From positions 152,276-216,275 of the forward strand of contig NZ_JAUNTJ010000004.1 of NCBI RefSeq assembly GCF_030538755.1: DNA of 64,000 nucleotides, given 5' to 3'. The notes under the pieces are model-generated. The model searched no databases. It saw only the letters and a list, made by a program, of their open reading frames with translations, and was not told where the DNA came from. This document shows positions 38,664 to 46,332 of the stretch, piece after piece. Origin of the DNA: Paracoccus sp. (in: a-proteobacteria). GTDB taxonomy: Bacteria > Pseudomonadota > Alphaproteobacteria > Rhodobacterales > Rhodobacteraceae. The position numbers were made by a program, and so were the translations under genes. Numbering within the stretch: position 1 is the first letter of the stretch; each line of letters opens with the position of its first letter.

Positions 38664-39569
38664 TCAGCCGCCCAGATGCGAGGTGCCGCGCGCCTCGGCC
38701 AGTTCGACCTGACGCTGACGTTCGCGGAAACGGGCGCGGTCGGCGTCGCTGTATTCGGTGGCGCAGTGGTGGCACTGAACGCCCGGCTCATATTCGGGCC
38801 GCGCGCGGTCATCCGGCGACAAGGGGCGGCGGCAGGCGTGGCACAGCCCGTCATGCGCACCCTGCGCCAGCCCATACGTCAGGCTGACCCGCTGATCGAA
38901 GACAAAGCAATCGCCGCGCCACAGGCTGTCGCTGGCGGGCACGTCTTCGAGGTATTTCAGGATGCCGCCTTGCAGGTGGAACACCTCGGGCACGCCTTCG
39001 CCCAGCAGAAAGTTGGTGGATTTTTCGCAGCGGATGCCGCCGGTGCAGAACATCGCCACCCGCTTGCCCGCGAACTGATCGGCATTCGCCCGCCACCACG
39101 CCGGAAAATCGCGAAAGCTGCGGGTGCCGGGGTCGATGGCGCGGGCAAAGCTGCCGATGGCGTATTCGTAATCGTTGCGGGTGTCGATCACCACCACGTC
39201 ATTGGCCGAAATCAGCGCGTTCCAGTCGCGCGGCGCGACATAGCGCCCGACCGCCGCCGTCGGATCGACATCGGGCTGGCCCATGGTGACGATCTCGCGT
39301 TTGAGCCGCACTTTCATGCGGGCAAAGGGCATGGTTTCGGCGGGGCTTTCCTTCCACTCCAGCGCGGAACAGCCCGGCAGGGCGCGGATGTGATCCAGCA
39401 CGGCGGCGATGCCTGCCGCAGGCCCGGCGATGGTGCCGTTGATACCTTCGCGCGCCAGCAACAGCGTGCCGCGCACGCCATGATCCTGACACACAGACAA
39501 CAGCGGCCCGCGAAGGGCCGCCGGATCGTCGAAACGGGTAAAGTGATACAACGCGGCGACAGTCAGCAT
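38664..39569 (-). CDS. trhO: tRNA uridine(34) hydroxylase, TrhO (YceA type)
   Basis: Rhodanese-domain enzyme that makes 5-hydroxyuridine at tRNA position 34 with oxygen. 301 residues. The N-terminal part (ALYHFTRFDDPAALRGPL, GTLLLAREGINGTIAGP) is characteristic of the YceA/TrhO group, and the rhodanese loop with catalytic Cys is FCTGGIRCEKSTNFLL (about 172-187). The C-terminus has two Cys pairs (LCHACRRPL and VQCHHC) likely binding zinc. It sits 69 bases upstream of sseA on the same strand. Confidence 0.93.
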   Translation of the reverse strand: MLTVAALYHFTRFDDPAALRGPLLSVCQDHGVRGTLLLAREGINGTIAGPAAGIAAVLDHIRALPGCSALEWKESPAETMPFARMKVRLKREIVTMGQPDVDPTAAVGRYVAPRDWNALISANDVVVIDTRNDYEYAIGSFARAIDPGTRSFRDFPAWWRANADQFAGKRVAMFCTGGIRCEKSTNFLLGEGVPEVFHLQGGILKYLEDVPASDSLWRGDCFVFDQRVSLTYGLAQGAHDGLCHACRRPLSPDDRARPEYEPGVQCHHCATEYSDADRARFRERQRQVELAEARGTSHLGG

Positions 39570-39605
39570 ATGCTGCCCTTAGCCGCCGCGCCGCCGTGCC
39601 GCAAC

Positions 39606-41195
39606 CTAGAACTGCAAGCCCAGCGCCATGCCGCCCAGCAAATAGCAGAACAGCGTAATCAGCACGACACCGACGATATTCAGCACCACGCCGCCACGCG
39701 CCATCTGCCCGATGGTCACATAGCCCGAACCGAACACGATGGCGTTCGGCGGCGTGCCGACCGGCAGCATAAAGGCACAGGTCGCCGCAAGGGCCGCCGG
39801 GATCAGCAGCGTCATCGGATCGGCCCCGATACCCAGCGCGACCCCGCCCAGAACCGGGATAAAGGTCGCCGCCGTTGCGGTGTTCGAGGTGACTTCGGTC
39901 AGGAACAGGATCAGCAGGGTAACAGTCGCCGCCAGCGCAAGGATCGGCAAGGTGCCCAGACCCGAGACCTGCGCGCCGAACCACTGATCCAGCCCCGAGG
40001 CCGCAACCGCCCCCGCCAGCGCCAGACCGCCGCCGAACAGCAGCAGCACACCCCAAGGCAGGCCGTCCTCGGCGTCCTTCCAGTCCAGAACCATGCGCTG
40101 CGTGCCCTGCCCCGGCAGGATGAACAGCAAAATCCCCGCAGCGATAGCGATGGCCGTGTCGTTCAGACTGCCCAGCGGGCCAAGATTCACGCCCAGCAGA
40201 CTGCTGAACAGCCCCGGCACCACCCAGAAAAACGCAGCACCGCCAAACACCAGCATCACCATCCGTTCGCCCTGCGACACAGGGCCAAGACCGGCGATTT
40301 CACGGTCGATCATCTGACGCCCGCCCGGAATCTCGGTCAGGTTGAACCGATACAGCACGTTGGTCATCAGGAACCACGCGATGAAAATAAAGGTAAAGGC
40401 CAGCGGCGTGCCAACCATCATCCACTGAAGAAAGCCGATCTCGCGCCCCAGTTCATCGCGGACATAGCCGGCAACGATGGCGTTGGGCGGGCTGCCCAGC
40501 AGCGTGCCAAGCCCGCCCATGCTGGCCGACCATGCAATCGCCAGCACCAGACAGACGCCAAAGGCGCGGATTTCGGGATCGCGGATCGCATCCGACAGGG
40601 TGGCACCACCCGACAGCGCATCGCCCAGATCATCGGCGCTTTGCGTGGTGGCCTTGCTTTCGATCACCAGTTTCAGCACCGACAGCGCAATCGGCAGCAT
40701 CATCAGCGTGGTGGCCGTGTTCGACACCCACATCGACAAAAAGCCGGTGGCCAGCATCAGGCCCAGCACGATCCGCTTGGGTTCGACCCCGACCTTGCGC
40801 AGCGTCAGCAGCGCGATACGGCGGTGCAGGTTCCATTTTTCCATCGCGATGGCGATCAGAAAGCCGCCCAGAAACAGAAACACGATGGAATTGGCATAAG
40901 CTGCGGTGGTCTGTGTCACCGTCCGTTCGGTCAGCGCCGGAATCAGCACCACCGGCAACAAGGAGGTCGCCGACAGCGGGATCGCCTCGGACATCCACCA
41001 GATCGCCATCAGCGTGCCGATGGACGCGACCACACGGGCATCAGGCGACAGCTCTGCCGCATTCCCCAGCAACATGTAAACGATCAGCGCCGCCGCAATC
41101 CCGCCGGCGCGAAAAATCCATATCCACCGATTGCCGGCACCGGGACCGTCGGGATATTCTTCGTATTGGCCCTGATGGCGCAGTTCATCCATCAT
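39606..41195 (-). CDS. DASS-family (SLC13) sodium:dicarboxylate symporter
   Basis: 529 residues from the ATG at 41195, after GAGGGGGGA (a second ATG is at 41192). Many membrane segments. The two SNT motifs of the family, which bind sodium and substrate, are present: VSNTATTLMMLPIAL (near 155) and TSNTATAATFIPVL (near 445). WWMSEAIPLSATSLLPVVLIP and PPNAIVFGSGY are further DASS signatures. Likely substrates are succinate, fumarate or malate; sulfate is not excluded. A partial palindrome (GACGTATATCGTC, 41227-41239) lies upstream and could be an operator. Confidence 0.92.
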   Translation of the reverse strand: MMDELRHQGQYEEYPDGPGAGNRWIWIFRAGGIAAALIVYMLLGNAAELSPDARVVASIGTLMAIWWMSEAIPLSATSLLPVVLIPALTERTVTQTTAAYANSIVFLFLGGFLIAIAMEKWNLHRRIALLTLRKVGVEPKRIVLGLMLATGFLSMWVSNTATTLMMLPIALSVLKLVIESKATTQSADDLGDALSGGATLSDAIRDPEIRAFGVCLVLAIAWSASMGGLGTLLGSPPNAIVAGYVRDELGREIGFLQWMMVGTPLAFTFIFIAWFLMTNVLYRFNLTEIPGGRQMIDREIAGLGPVSQGERMVMLVFGGAAFFWVVPGLFSSLLGVNLGPLGSLNDTAIAIAAGILLFILPGQGTQRMVLDWKDAEDGLPWGVLLLFGGGLALAGAVAASGLDQWFGAQVSGLGTLPILALAATVTLLILFLTEVTSNTATAATFIPVLGGVALGIGADPMTLLIPAALAATCAFMLPVGTPPNAIVFGSGYVTIGQMARGGVVLNIVGVVLITLFCYLLGGMALGLQF

Positions 41196-41378
41196 AAGTT
41201 CCCCCCTCACGCATTACCGTCAGTTTTGACGTATATCGTCCTTTACTGCGACGCACCTGCCGCAAGCGTCAAGCGTCATGCGACCGAAAGACGCATTTAT
41301 CGCACGGGATTGCCGCCATTGACGCGCCCCCCTCAGATGCTACCACTGACGGTCAGCGCAATCTTGGGGGGAACGGCT

Positions 41379-41975
41379 GTGGCAAGCGCCTTGATCGTTA
41401 TCGACATGCAACTGGATTTCTGCCCCGGCGGCCGTCTGGCCGTGGCTGGCGGCGATGAGATCGTGGCGCCGATCAACGATCTGATGGCCGATTACGATAC
41501 CGTCGTGCTGACGCAGGACTGGCACCCGCAGGATCACGCCAGCTTTGCCAGCAACCACCCCGGCGCAGCGCCGTTCAGCGTGGCGCAGATGCCCTATGGC
41601 CCGCAGGTGCTGTGGCCCGACCATTGCGTGATCGCGACCGAGGGGGCCGGGTTTCACCCCGCGCTGGCCGTGGATGTCGCCGATCTGGTGATCCGCAAGG
41701 GATTTCGCCCGCAGATCGACAGCTATTCCGCCTTTTACGAAAACGACCGCACGACCCCAACCGGGCTGGCGGGCTATCTGCGCGAACGCGGCGCAAGCGA
41801 CCTGACCTTTGTCGGGCTGGCGCATGATTTCTGCGTCGCGTGGTCGGCCATCGACGCCGCCCGGCTGGGCTTTCGCGCCCGTGTCATTGAAACCGCAACC
41901 CGTGCCATCGACCTTGACGGATCGCTGGACCGCGCCCGCGCCGATATGGCCGCCGCCGGCGTGACGCAGGAGTAA
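41379..41975 (+). CDS. pncA: nicotinamidase
   Basis: Hydrolyses nicotinamide to nicotinate for NAD salvage. 198 residues from a GTG at 41379, which is preceded by GGGGGGA; the very long open frame upstream runs antisense to three other genes and is not coding. Catalytic triad Asp9, Lys107 and Cys152 (GLAHDFCVAWSA), metal ligands Asp47 and His49 (TQDWHPQDHASF) and His82 (LWPDHCV). The stop lies 4 bases before pncB, so nicotinate is made and used by consecutive genes. Confidence 0.96.
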   Translation: MASALIVIDMQLDFCPGGRLAVAGGDEIVAPINDLMADYDTVVLTQDWHPQDHASFASNHPGAAPFSVAQMPYGPQVLWPDHCVIATEGAGFHPALAVDVADLVIRKGFRPQIDSYSAFYENDRTTPTGLAGYLRERGASDLTFVGLAHDFCVAWSAIDAARLGFRARVIETATRAIDLDGSLDRARADMAAAGVTQE

Positions 41976-41979
41976 TCAG

Positions 41980-43272
41980 ATGGTCGATATCGCCACCCGC
42001 GTCTATAATCACAAATGGAAAATCGACCCCATCGTGCGGTCTCTGATCGACACCGATTTCTATAAGCTGCTGATGTGCCAGTCTGTTTTTCGCAACCGGC
42101 CCGATACGCAGGTGACATTCAGCCTGATTAACCGATCCCGCGACGTGCCGCTGGCCCGGCTGATCGACGAAGGCGAATTGCGCGAACAGCTTGACCATGT
42201 GCGCAGCCTGTCGCTGACGCGCGGCGAAAGCACATGGCTGCGCGGCAATACCTTCTATGGCAAGCGGCAGATGTTCCGCCCCGACTTTATGGAGTTTCTG
42301 GAGAACCTGCGCCTGCCGCCCTATCATCTGGAACGCAAGGGCGATCAGTATGAGCTGACCTTCGAAGGCCGCTGGCCCGAGGTGATGCTGTGGGAAATTC
42401 CCGCGCTGGCCATCCTGATGGAGCTGCGATCACGCGCGGTTCTGGGCGAGATGGGGCGGTTCGAATTGCAGGTGCTGTATGCCCGCGCCATGACCCGCAT
42501 CTGGGAAAAGATCCAGAACCTGCGGCATCTGGACCGGCTGCGCATCGCCGATTTCGGCACCCGCCGCCGCCACTCCTTTCTGTGGCAGGACTGGTGCGTT
42601 CAGGCGATGATCGAGGGGCTGGGCAACCGCTTTACCGGCACCTCGAACTGCCTGATCGCCATGCGCCGCGACATCGAGGCGATCGGCACCAATGCCCATG
42701 AATTGCCGATGGTCTATGCCGCGCTGGCCGATACCGACGATGAATTGCGTCAGGCCCCCTATCGCGTTCTGGCCGACTGGCACGAAGAACATGACGGCAA
42801 CCTGCGCGTGATCCTGCCCGACACCTATGGCACCAAGGGGTTTCTGGACGGCGCGCCCGACTGGCTGGCGGGCTGGACCGGGGTGCGCATCGACAGCGGC
42901 GATCCGGCGACGGGGGCGGAAACCGCGATCCGCTGGTGGCAGGAACGCGGCGAAGACCCGCGACAAAAGCTGATAATCTTTTCCGACGGGCTGGATGTCG
43001 AACAGATCAACACGCTTTACACTCAGTTTCAGGATCGGGTGAAGGTCAGCTTTGGCTGGGGAACGCTGTTGACCAACGACTTCCGCGGCCTTGTGGCAGG
43101 CGACGGGCTGGCACCGTTTTCGCTGGTCTGCAAGGCGGTGGCGGCGAATGGGCGGCCCACCGTCAAACTGTCCGACAACCCCGCCAAGGCCACTGGTCCC
43201 GATGATGAAATCGCCCGCTATCGCCGGGTGTTCGGGGTGGGCGATCAGGTGTCGCAGCAGGTCATCGTCTGA
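41980..43272 (+). CDS. pncB: nicotinate phosphoribosyltransferase
   Basis: Converts nicotinate and PRPP to nicotinate mononucleotide, the next step after PncA. 430 residues. Expected motifs: SLIDTDFYKLLMCQSVF at the N-terminus, FGTRRRHSFLWQDWCVQAM (nicotinate-binding) with the phosphorylated-His region downstream (GTNAHELPMV), then IDSGDP and SFGWGTLLTNDF near the C-terminus. Directly follows pncA. After its stop, 122 bases to the convergent NUDIX gene hold nothing recognisable. Confidence 0.97.
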   Translation: MVDIATRVYNHKWKIDPIVRSLIDTDFYKLLMCQSVFRNRPDTQVTFSLINRSRDVPLARLIDEGELREQLDHVRSLSLTRGESTWLRGNTFYGKRQMFRPDFMEFLENLRLPPYHLERKGDQYELTFEGRWPEVMLWEIPALAILMELRSRAVLGEMGRFELQVLYARAMTRIWEKIQNLRHLDRLRIADFGTRRRHSFLWQDWCVQAMIEGLGNRFTGTSNCLIAMRRDIEAIGTNAHELPMVYAALADTDDELRQAPYRVLADWHEEHDGNLRVILPDTYGTKGFLDGAPDWLAGWTGVRIDSGDPATGAETAIRWWQERGEDPRQKLIIFSDGLDVEQINTLYTQFQDRVKVSFGWGTLLTNDFRGLVAGDGLAPFSLVCKAVAANGRPTVKLSDNPAKATGPDDEIARYRRVFGVGDQVSQQVIV

Positions 43273-43394
43273 CCAAGGCGCCGGGCGCAGGCGCTGACAG
43301 CGGCCCCGCGCTCAGGCGCAGCCTTGCGCATGGCGGCAATCATTCTGCCGATCCGGCTGTGGCAAGGGCTACGCCGCGAACGGCGGCATCGGTG

Positions 43395-43877
43395 TTATTT
43401 CGACTTGCGCGGCGTGGTTTCGGGCAGGTTGCGCAGGATCTTTTTCAGGCCCTTTTCATCCACCAGCCGCGCCGCCTTGCCCGGAGAAACCCAACGGCGG
43501 GTGCGCTGACCTGCTTCGGGATAGCTGTCGGCAAGCCCGGACACTTCGGCGACAAACACACGCACCTGAACCGGGGTGATGACGCCCGTCGAATCGTTCA
43601 GCTTGTCGTAATCATAGCGGCCAACCTCGTCCCGGCTGATCTTGCCTTTGACGCCCGCTTCTTCCCACGCTTCCTGAAACGCGGCATCTGCATCGCTGCG
43701 ATCCGACATCGGCCAGCCTTTGGGGATGATCCAGCGCCCGGTGCCACGGCTGGTAATCAGCAGCACTTTGCCATTGCGGGGATCGCGGCAGATCGCCCCG
43801 ACCTGAAGCCTGCTGCCCGCCACCGCTGCAGGGATCACAGCCGCCGCAGCCGTGATTTTACCACTCATCTCAATCAA
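43395..43877 (-). CDS. NUDIX hydrolase
   Basis: 160 residues with one NUDIX fold hydrolysing a nucleoside-diphosphate-linked substrate. The box reads GWPMSDRSDADAAFQEAWEE followed by AGV: the three metal-binding Glu and the Gly are kept, while the first conserved Glu is Arg and the Arg before the last Glu cluster is Gln. This variant, with PKGWPM, is what diphosphoinositol-polyphosphate/Ap6A-type members look like in Alphaproteobacteria (from memory). Its start overlaps the arfB stop by 4 bases. Confidence 0.88.
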   Translation of the reverse strand: MIEMSGKITAAAAVIPAAVAGSRLQVGAICRDPRNGKVLLITSRGTGRWIIPKGWPMSDRSDADAAFQEAWEEAGVKGKISRDEVGRYDYDKLNDSTGVITPVQVRVFVAEVSGLADSYPEAGQRTRRWVSPGKAARLVDEKGLKKILRNLPETTPRKSK

Positions 43878-44302
43878 TCGTCCCGCCTTTCATCGACCTT
43901 GCCGCGCAAAGTCTTTATCTCGCCGCGCTCTGCCTTGGCCTTTAACCGCCGCCGTTGACTGCCCAAAGTCGGGCGGGTCGCGATGCGTCGTTTAGGGGCA
44001 ACGGCTGCCGCCCGGATCAGTTCCGCCAACCGTTCCCGCGCCAATTCACGATTGCGCGCCTGACTGCGGGTTTCCTGCGCCAGAATCACCACAGCCCCGT
44101 CCTGTGTCCACCGCCGCCCGGCCAGCCGCCGCAACCGCCGCTTGACCGGCTCGGTCAGGCTGGGCGACCGTTCCGCCTCGAACCGCAGTTCAACGGCGGT
44201 CGAGACCTTGTTCACATTCTGCCCCCCCGGCCCCTGCGACCGGGTGAATTGTTCCGACAGCTCCCATTCATGGAGTTGGATGGCGTCTGACACATAGAGC
44301 AT
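43874..44302 (-). CDS. arfB: alternative ribosome-rescue factor ArfB
   Basis: Peptidyl-tRNA hydrolase that frees ribosomes stalled on mRNA without stop codon. 142 residues, the ArfB/YaeJ length, lacking the codon-recognition domains of release factors. The catalytic GGQ is at 26-28 in RSQGPGGQNVNKVST. The C-terminus is strongly basic (KRRIATRPTLGSQRRRLKAKAERGEIKTLRGK), the tail that enters the empty mRNA channel. Coupled to the NUDIX gene by a 4-base overlap. Confidence 0.95.
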   Translation of the reverse strand: MLYVSDAIQLHEWELSEQFTRSQGPGGQNVNKVSTAVELRFEAERSPSLTEPVKRRLRRLAGRRWTQDGAVVILAQETRSQARNRELARERLAELIRAAAVAPKRRIATRPTLGSQRRRLKAKAERGEIKTLRGKVDERRDD

Positions 44303-44359
44303 CGGGCAGCTTTACGTCCCGTTATGCCTGCATGAAAAGGCAAATTGATTAAATTAATG

Positions 44360-44391
44360 TGAAATCTGACGCAGAATAGCCGCAGATTTCA
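44360..44391 (-). terminator. possible terminator overlapping the stop of the nitrilase-family gene
   Basis: TGAAATCTG (44360-44368) and CAGATTTCA (44383-44391) pair perfectly with a 14-base loop; the distal arm contains the TGA stop of the carbon-nitrogen hydrolase. On the minus strand an AT-rich tract (CATTAATTTAATCAATTT) follows. The long loop and modest GC make it weaker than the terminators at 4298 and 19363; it might instead be an operator for the arfB-NUDIX pair. Confidence 0.4.
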
Positions 44392-45243
44392 TATCACTTT
44401 TCCGTGATCCGATTCGGCCCAATCGCGAAATGGCAGCACAGCGCCGCCTTCCCGGCTTTGCCGGACGCGGGCCAGATCGACCTGCGCGAAAACCCAGCCG
44501 GGTTCATCCATCGCGCCTTGGGCCACGATCCCGGTTTCCGGCCACAGCCCATCCGGCGGGCCATAGATCGCCGCCCGGCCCCGGTTTTCATCCACGGCGG
44601 GCGACCAGTCGCACAACCCGACCGTGGGCGAATGCACGACAACGCATTGATTTTCCAGCGCCCGCGCCATCGCCCCGATCCGCACCCGGTTAAAGCCCGC
44701 AACCGTATCGGTGCAAGAGGGCACCAGCAACAGTTCCGCCCCCGCATCCGCCAACGCCCGCGCCAGCAGGGGAAACTCGCTGTCATAACAGATCAGCACC
44801 CCGATGCGGCCCAGATCGGTATCGAACAGCCGCAAGCCCGGCGCGCCGACGACATGCCAGCTTTCGCGTTCGAACCGGGTCATGATCTGTTTGTCCTGAT
44901 GCCCGATCACCCCGCCCGGCCCGAACAGAACCGCCCGGTTCACCGGCCGCGTGCCCTGAAACACCGGACCGGATGCCGCAAGGATATGGCAGCCACGTTC
45001 CCGCGCCAGCCGTTCATGCAGCGCGGCGGCGGCAGGCATGTGCCGCGCCACCTCGTGCAGCGATTGTTCCAGATCACCGGCGACCGCGCGCCCGCCAAGG
45101 CTGGCCAGCTCCATCGCGCCATATTCGGGGAACACCAGCAGATCGGCGTCGCCCGCGTCATCGACCCAGGCCGTCAGCTTGGCCTGATAGTCGTCAAAGC
45201 TGTCGAACCAGTCCAGCGGATAGGCAGCGGCGGCGATCTTCAT
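44389..45243 (-). CDS. carbon-nitrogen hydrolase (nitrilase superfamily)
   Basis: 284 residues from the ATG at 45243, which overlaps the GNAT stop by 4 bases. The Glu-Lys-Cys triad is Glu40 (LVFPEYGAMEL), Lys118 (GHQDKQIMTRFE) and Cys152 (GVLICYDSEFPLLARA), so it should cleave an amide or nitrile bond. The substrate cannot be told. It is the last gene of a three-gene operon (NTF2-like, GNAT, nitrilase) joined by 4-base overlaps, suggesting a shared pathway in which an amine is acylated and an amide later hydrolysed; this is only a guess. Confidence 0.9.
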   Translation of the reverse strand: MKIAAAAYPLDWFDSFDDYQAKLTAWVDDAGDADLLVFPEYGAMELASLGGRAVAGDLEQSLHEVARHMPAAAALHERLARERGCHILAASGPVFQGTRPVNRAVLFGPGGVIGHQDKQIMTRFERESWHVVGAPGLRLFDTDLGRIGVLICYDSEFPLLARALADAGAELLLVPSCTDTVAGFNRVRIGAMARALENQCVVVHSPTVGLCDWSPAVDENRGRAAIYGPPDGLWPETGIVAQGAMDEPGWVFAQVDLARVRQSREGGAVLPFRDWAESDHGKVI

Positions 45244-45821
45244 AGCGGGCGCATCCAGAATTGCAGGTCTTTGCGGGTCTCCGTGCTGTCGCCCACATCC
45301 CGCCATGTGAACGAGGCAATAGCGCCGGGCAGTTTCTGATACCCGCGCTTGCGCCAAAAGCCATCCAGCGGGCGGTAATCGGCGGGCCGCGCCGGGTGGT
45401 CATCGGGGCGGATCACGCTGCAAAAAGCGCAATAGCGATGGCCCAGGGCGCGGGCGTGGCCTTCGCGCGCATCGAAAAAGGCGTGGCCAAGGCCGTGGCC
45501 GCGATATTCAGGCAGCAGCACCGATTCGGCGCAGTAAAAGATCTGGTCCAGCGGCTCGGGCCGGTCGGCAAAGGCGGCGGCGAAATCGGCGGCGTGATCC
45601 GCCATCGGTGCGCCGGTAGCCGCGCCCACCACGCGCCCGCCATCCAGCGCCGCCACGACCACCGCTCCGGGCGACTGATAGGCGCGCAGGTAATCGCGTT
45701 CATAAGCCAAATCGCCGTCATAAAGATAAGGCCAGTCGCGGAACACCGCGATCCGCAGCCGCGCCACATCATCCAGCGCGGCGGTCAGATCATCCCCGGT
45801 CAGAACGCGGGTTTCGATCAT
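45240..45821 (-). CDS. GNAT-family N-acetyltransferase
   Basis: 193 residues of a GNAT fold. The N-terminal MIETRVLTGDDLTAALDDVARLRI and DWPYLYDGDLAYERDYLRAY, then the acetyl-CoA loop LPEYRGHGLGHAFFDAREGHA (about 107-127) are seen. Late motifs FCSVIRPDDHPARPADYRPLDGFW and FWRKRGYQKLPG resemble the group annotated as GNAT acetyltransferases near nitrilases in Proteobacteria. Substrate unknown. Both ends overlap neighbours by 4 bases. Confidence 0.88.
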   Translation of the reverse strand: MIETRVLTGDDLTAALDDVARLRIAVFRDWPYLYDGDLAYERDYLRAYQSPGAVVVAALDGGRVVGAATGAPMADHAADFAAAFADRPEPLDQIFYCAESVLLPEYRGHGLGHAFFDAREGHARALGHRYCAFCSVIRPDDHPARPADYRPLDGFWRKRGYQKLPGAIASFTWRDVGDSTETRKDLQFWMRPL

Positions 45822-46219
45822 GCGGAAACCTGCGCCACCCAGTCGGCAAGGTTGTAATAGGTGGTCACGCGGGCAATCTTGCCGTCGCGGATGGTAAAGA
45901 ACGACCCGGCAGGCAGGCGATAGGTCTGGCCACGCGCCTCGGGCAGGCCGGGGTCGGTTTTCAGATAGCTGCCATTCACCACGAATTCCGCCGCCGCACG
46001 GTCGCCCGCATCATTGGCGAAGATCACCATATCGGTCAGATTCTCGCGATAGCTGTCGGTCATATGCGCGCTGAATTCCGCAAACAGCGCCTTGCCCTTG
46101 CGGATTTTACCCTCGTTGACGTGGTGTTCCACATCATCATGCAGCATCGCGATCATGTCATCGGTGCGACCGGCGTTGAAAGCGTCGTAATAGGCGGCGA
46201 TCAGGGCTTTGGCGTCCAT
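45818..46219 (-). CDS. NTF2-like / SnoaL-fold protein
   Basis: 133 residues from the ATG at 46219 (MDAKALIAAYYDAFNAG), with AAGGAG upstream; a longer in-frame start at 46273 lacks family-like sequence. The cone-shaped NTF2 fold is suggested by YYDAFNAGRTDDMIAMLHDDVEHHVN and a C-terminal RLPAGSFFTIRDGKIARVTTYYNLADW. Members include ketosteroid-isomerase-like enzymes and non-catalytic binding proteins; no specific active site is evident. First gene of the operon with GNAT and nitrilase genes; divergent from the histidine kinase, whose start is 114 bases away. Confidence 0.85.
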   Translation of the reverse strand: MDAKALIAAYYDAFNAGRTDDMIAMLHDDVEHHVNEGKIRKGKALFAEFSAHMTDSYRENLTDMVIFANDAGDRAAAEFVVNGSYLKTDPGLPEARGQTYRLPAGSFFTIRDGKIARVTTYYNLADWVAQVSA

Positions 46220-46332
46220 CGTCTTCTCCTTGTGCGGCCCTTTCGGCATAGCGCGGGCAAGCGGTGCCGTCACCCCAGCCCTTGGGACCAGTTTAACGCG
46301 ATCTTCACCCTTGGCCGGATAGAAAACCGGGG

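Noticed and set aside
37665-41378. Open frame of more than 1200 codons on the plus strand ahead of pncA
   Set aside because: It is antisense to sseA, trhO and the DASS symporter, rich in His/Arg/Gln as expected for the reverse frame of GC-rich genes; only the last 198 codons are PncA.
44303-44388. FNR-type box in TTGATTAAATTAA
   Set aside because: The first half matches TTGAT, the second does not match ATCAA.
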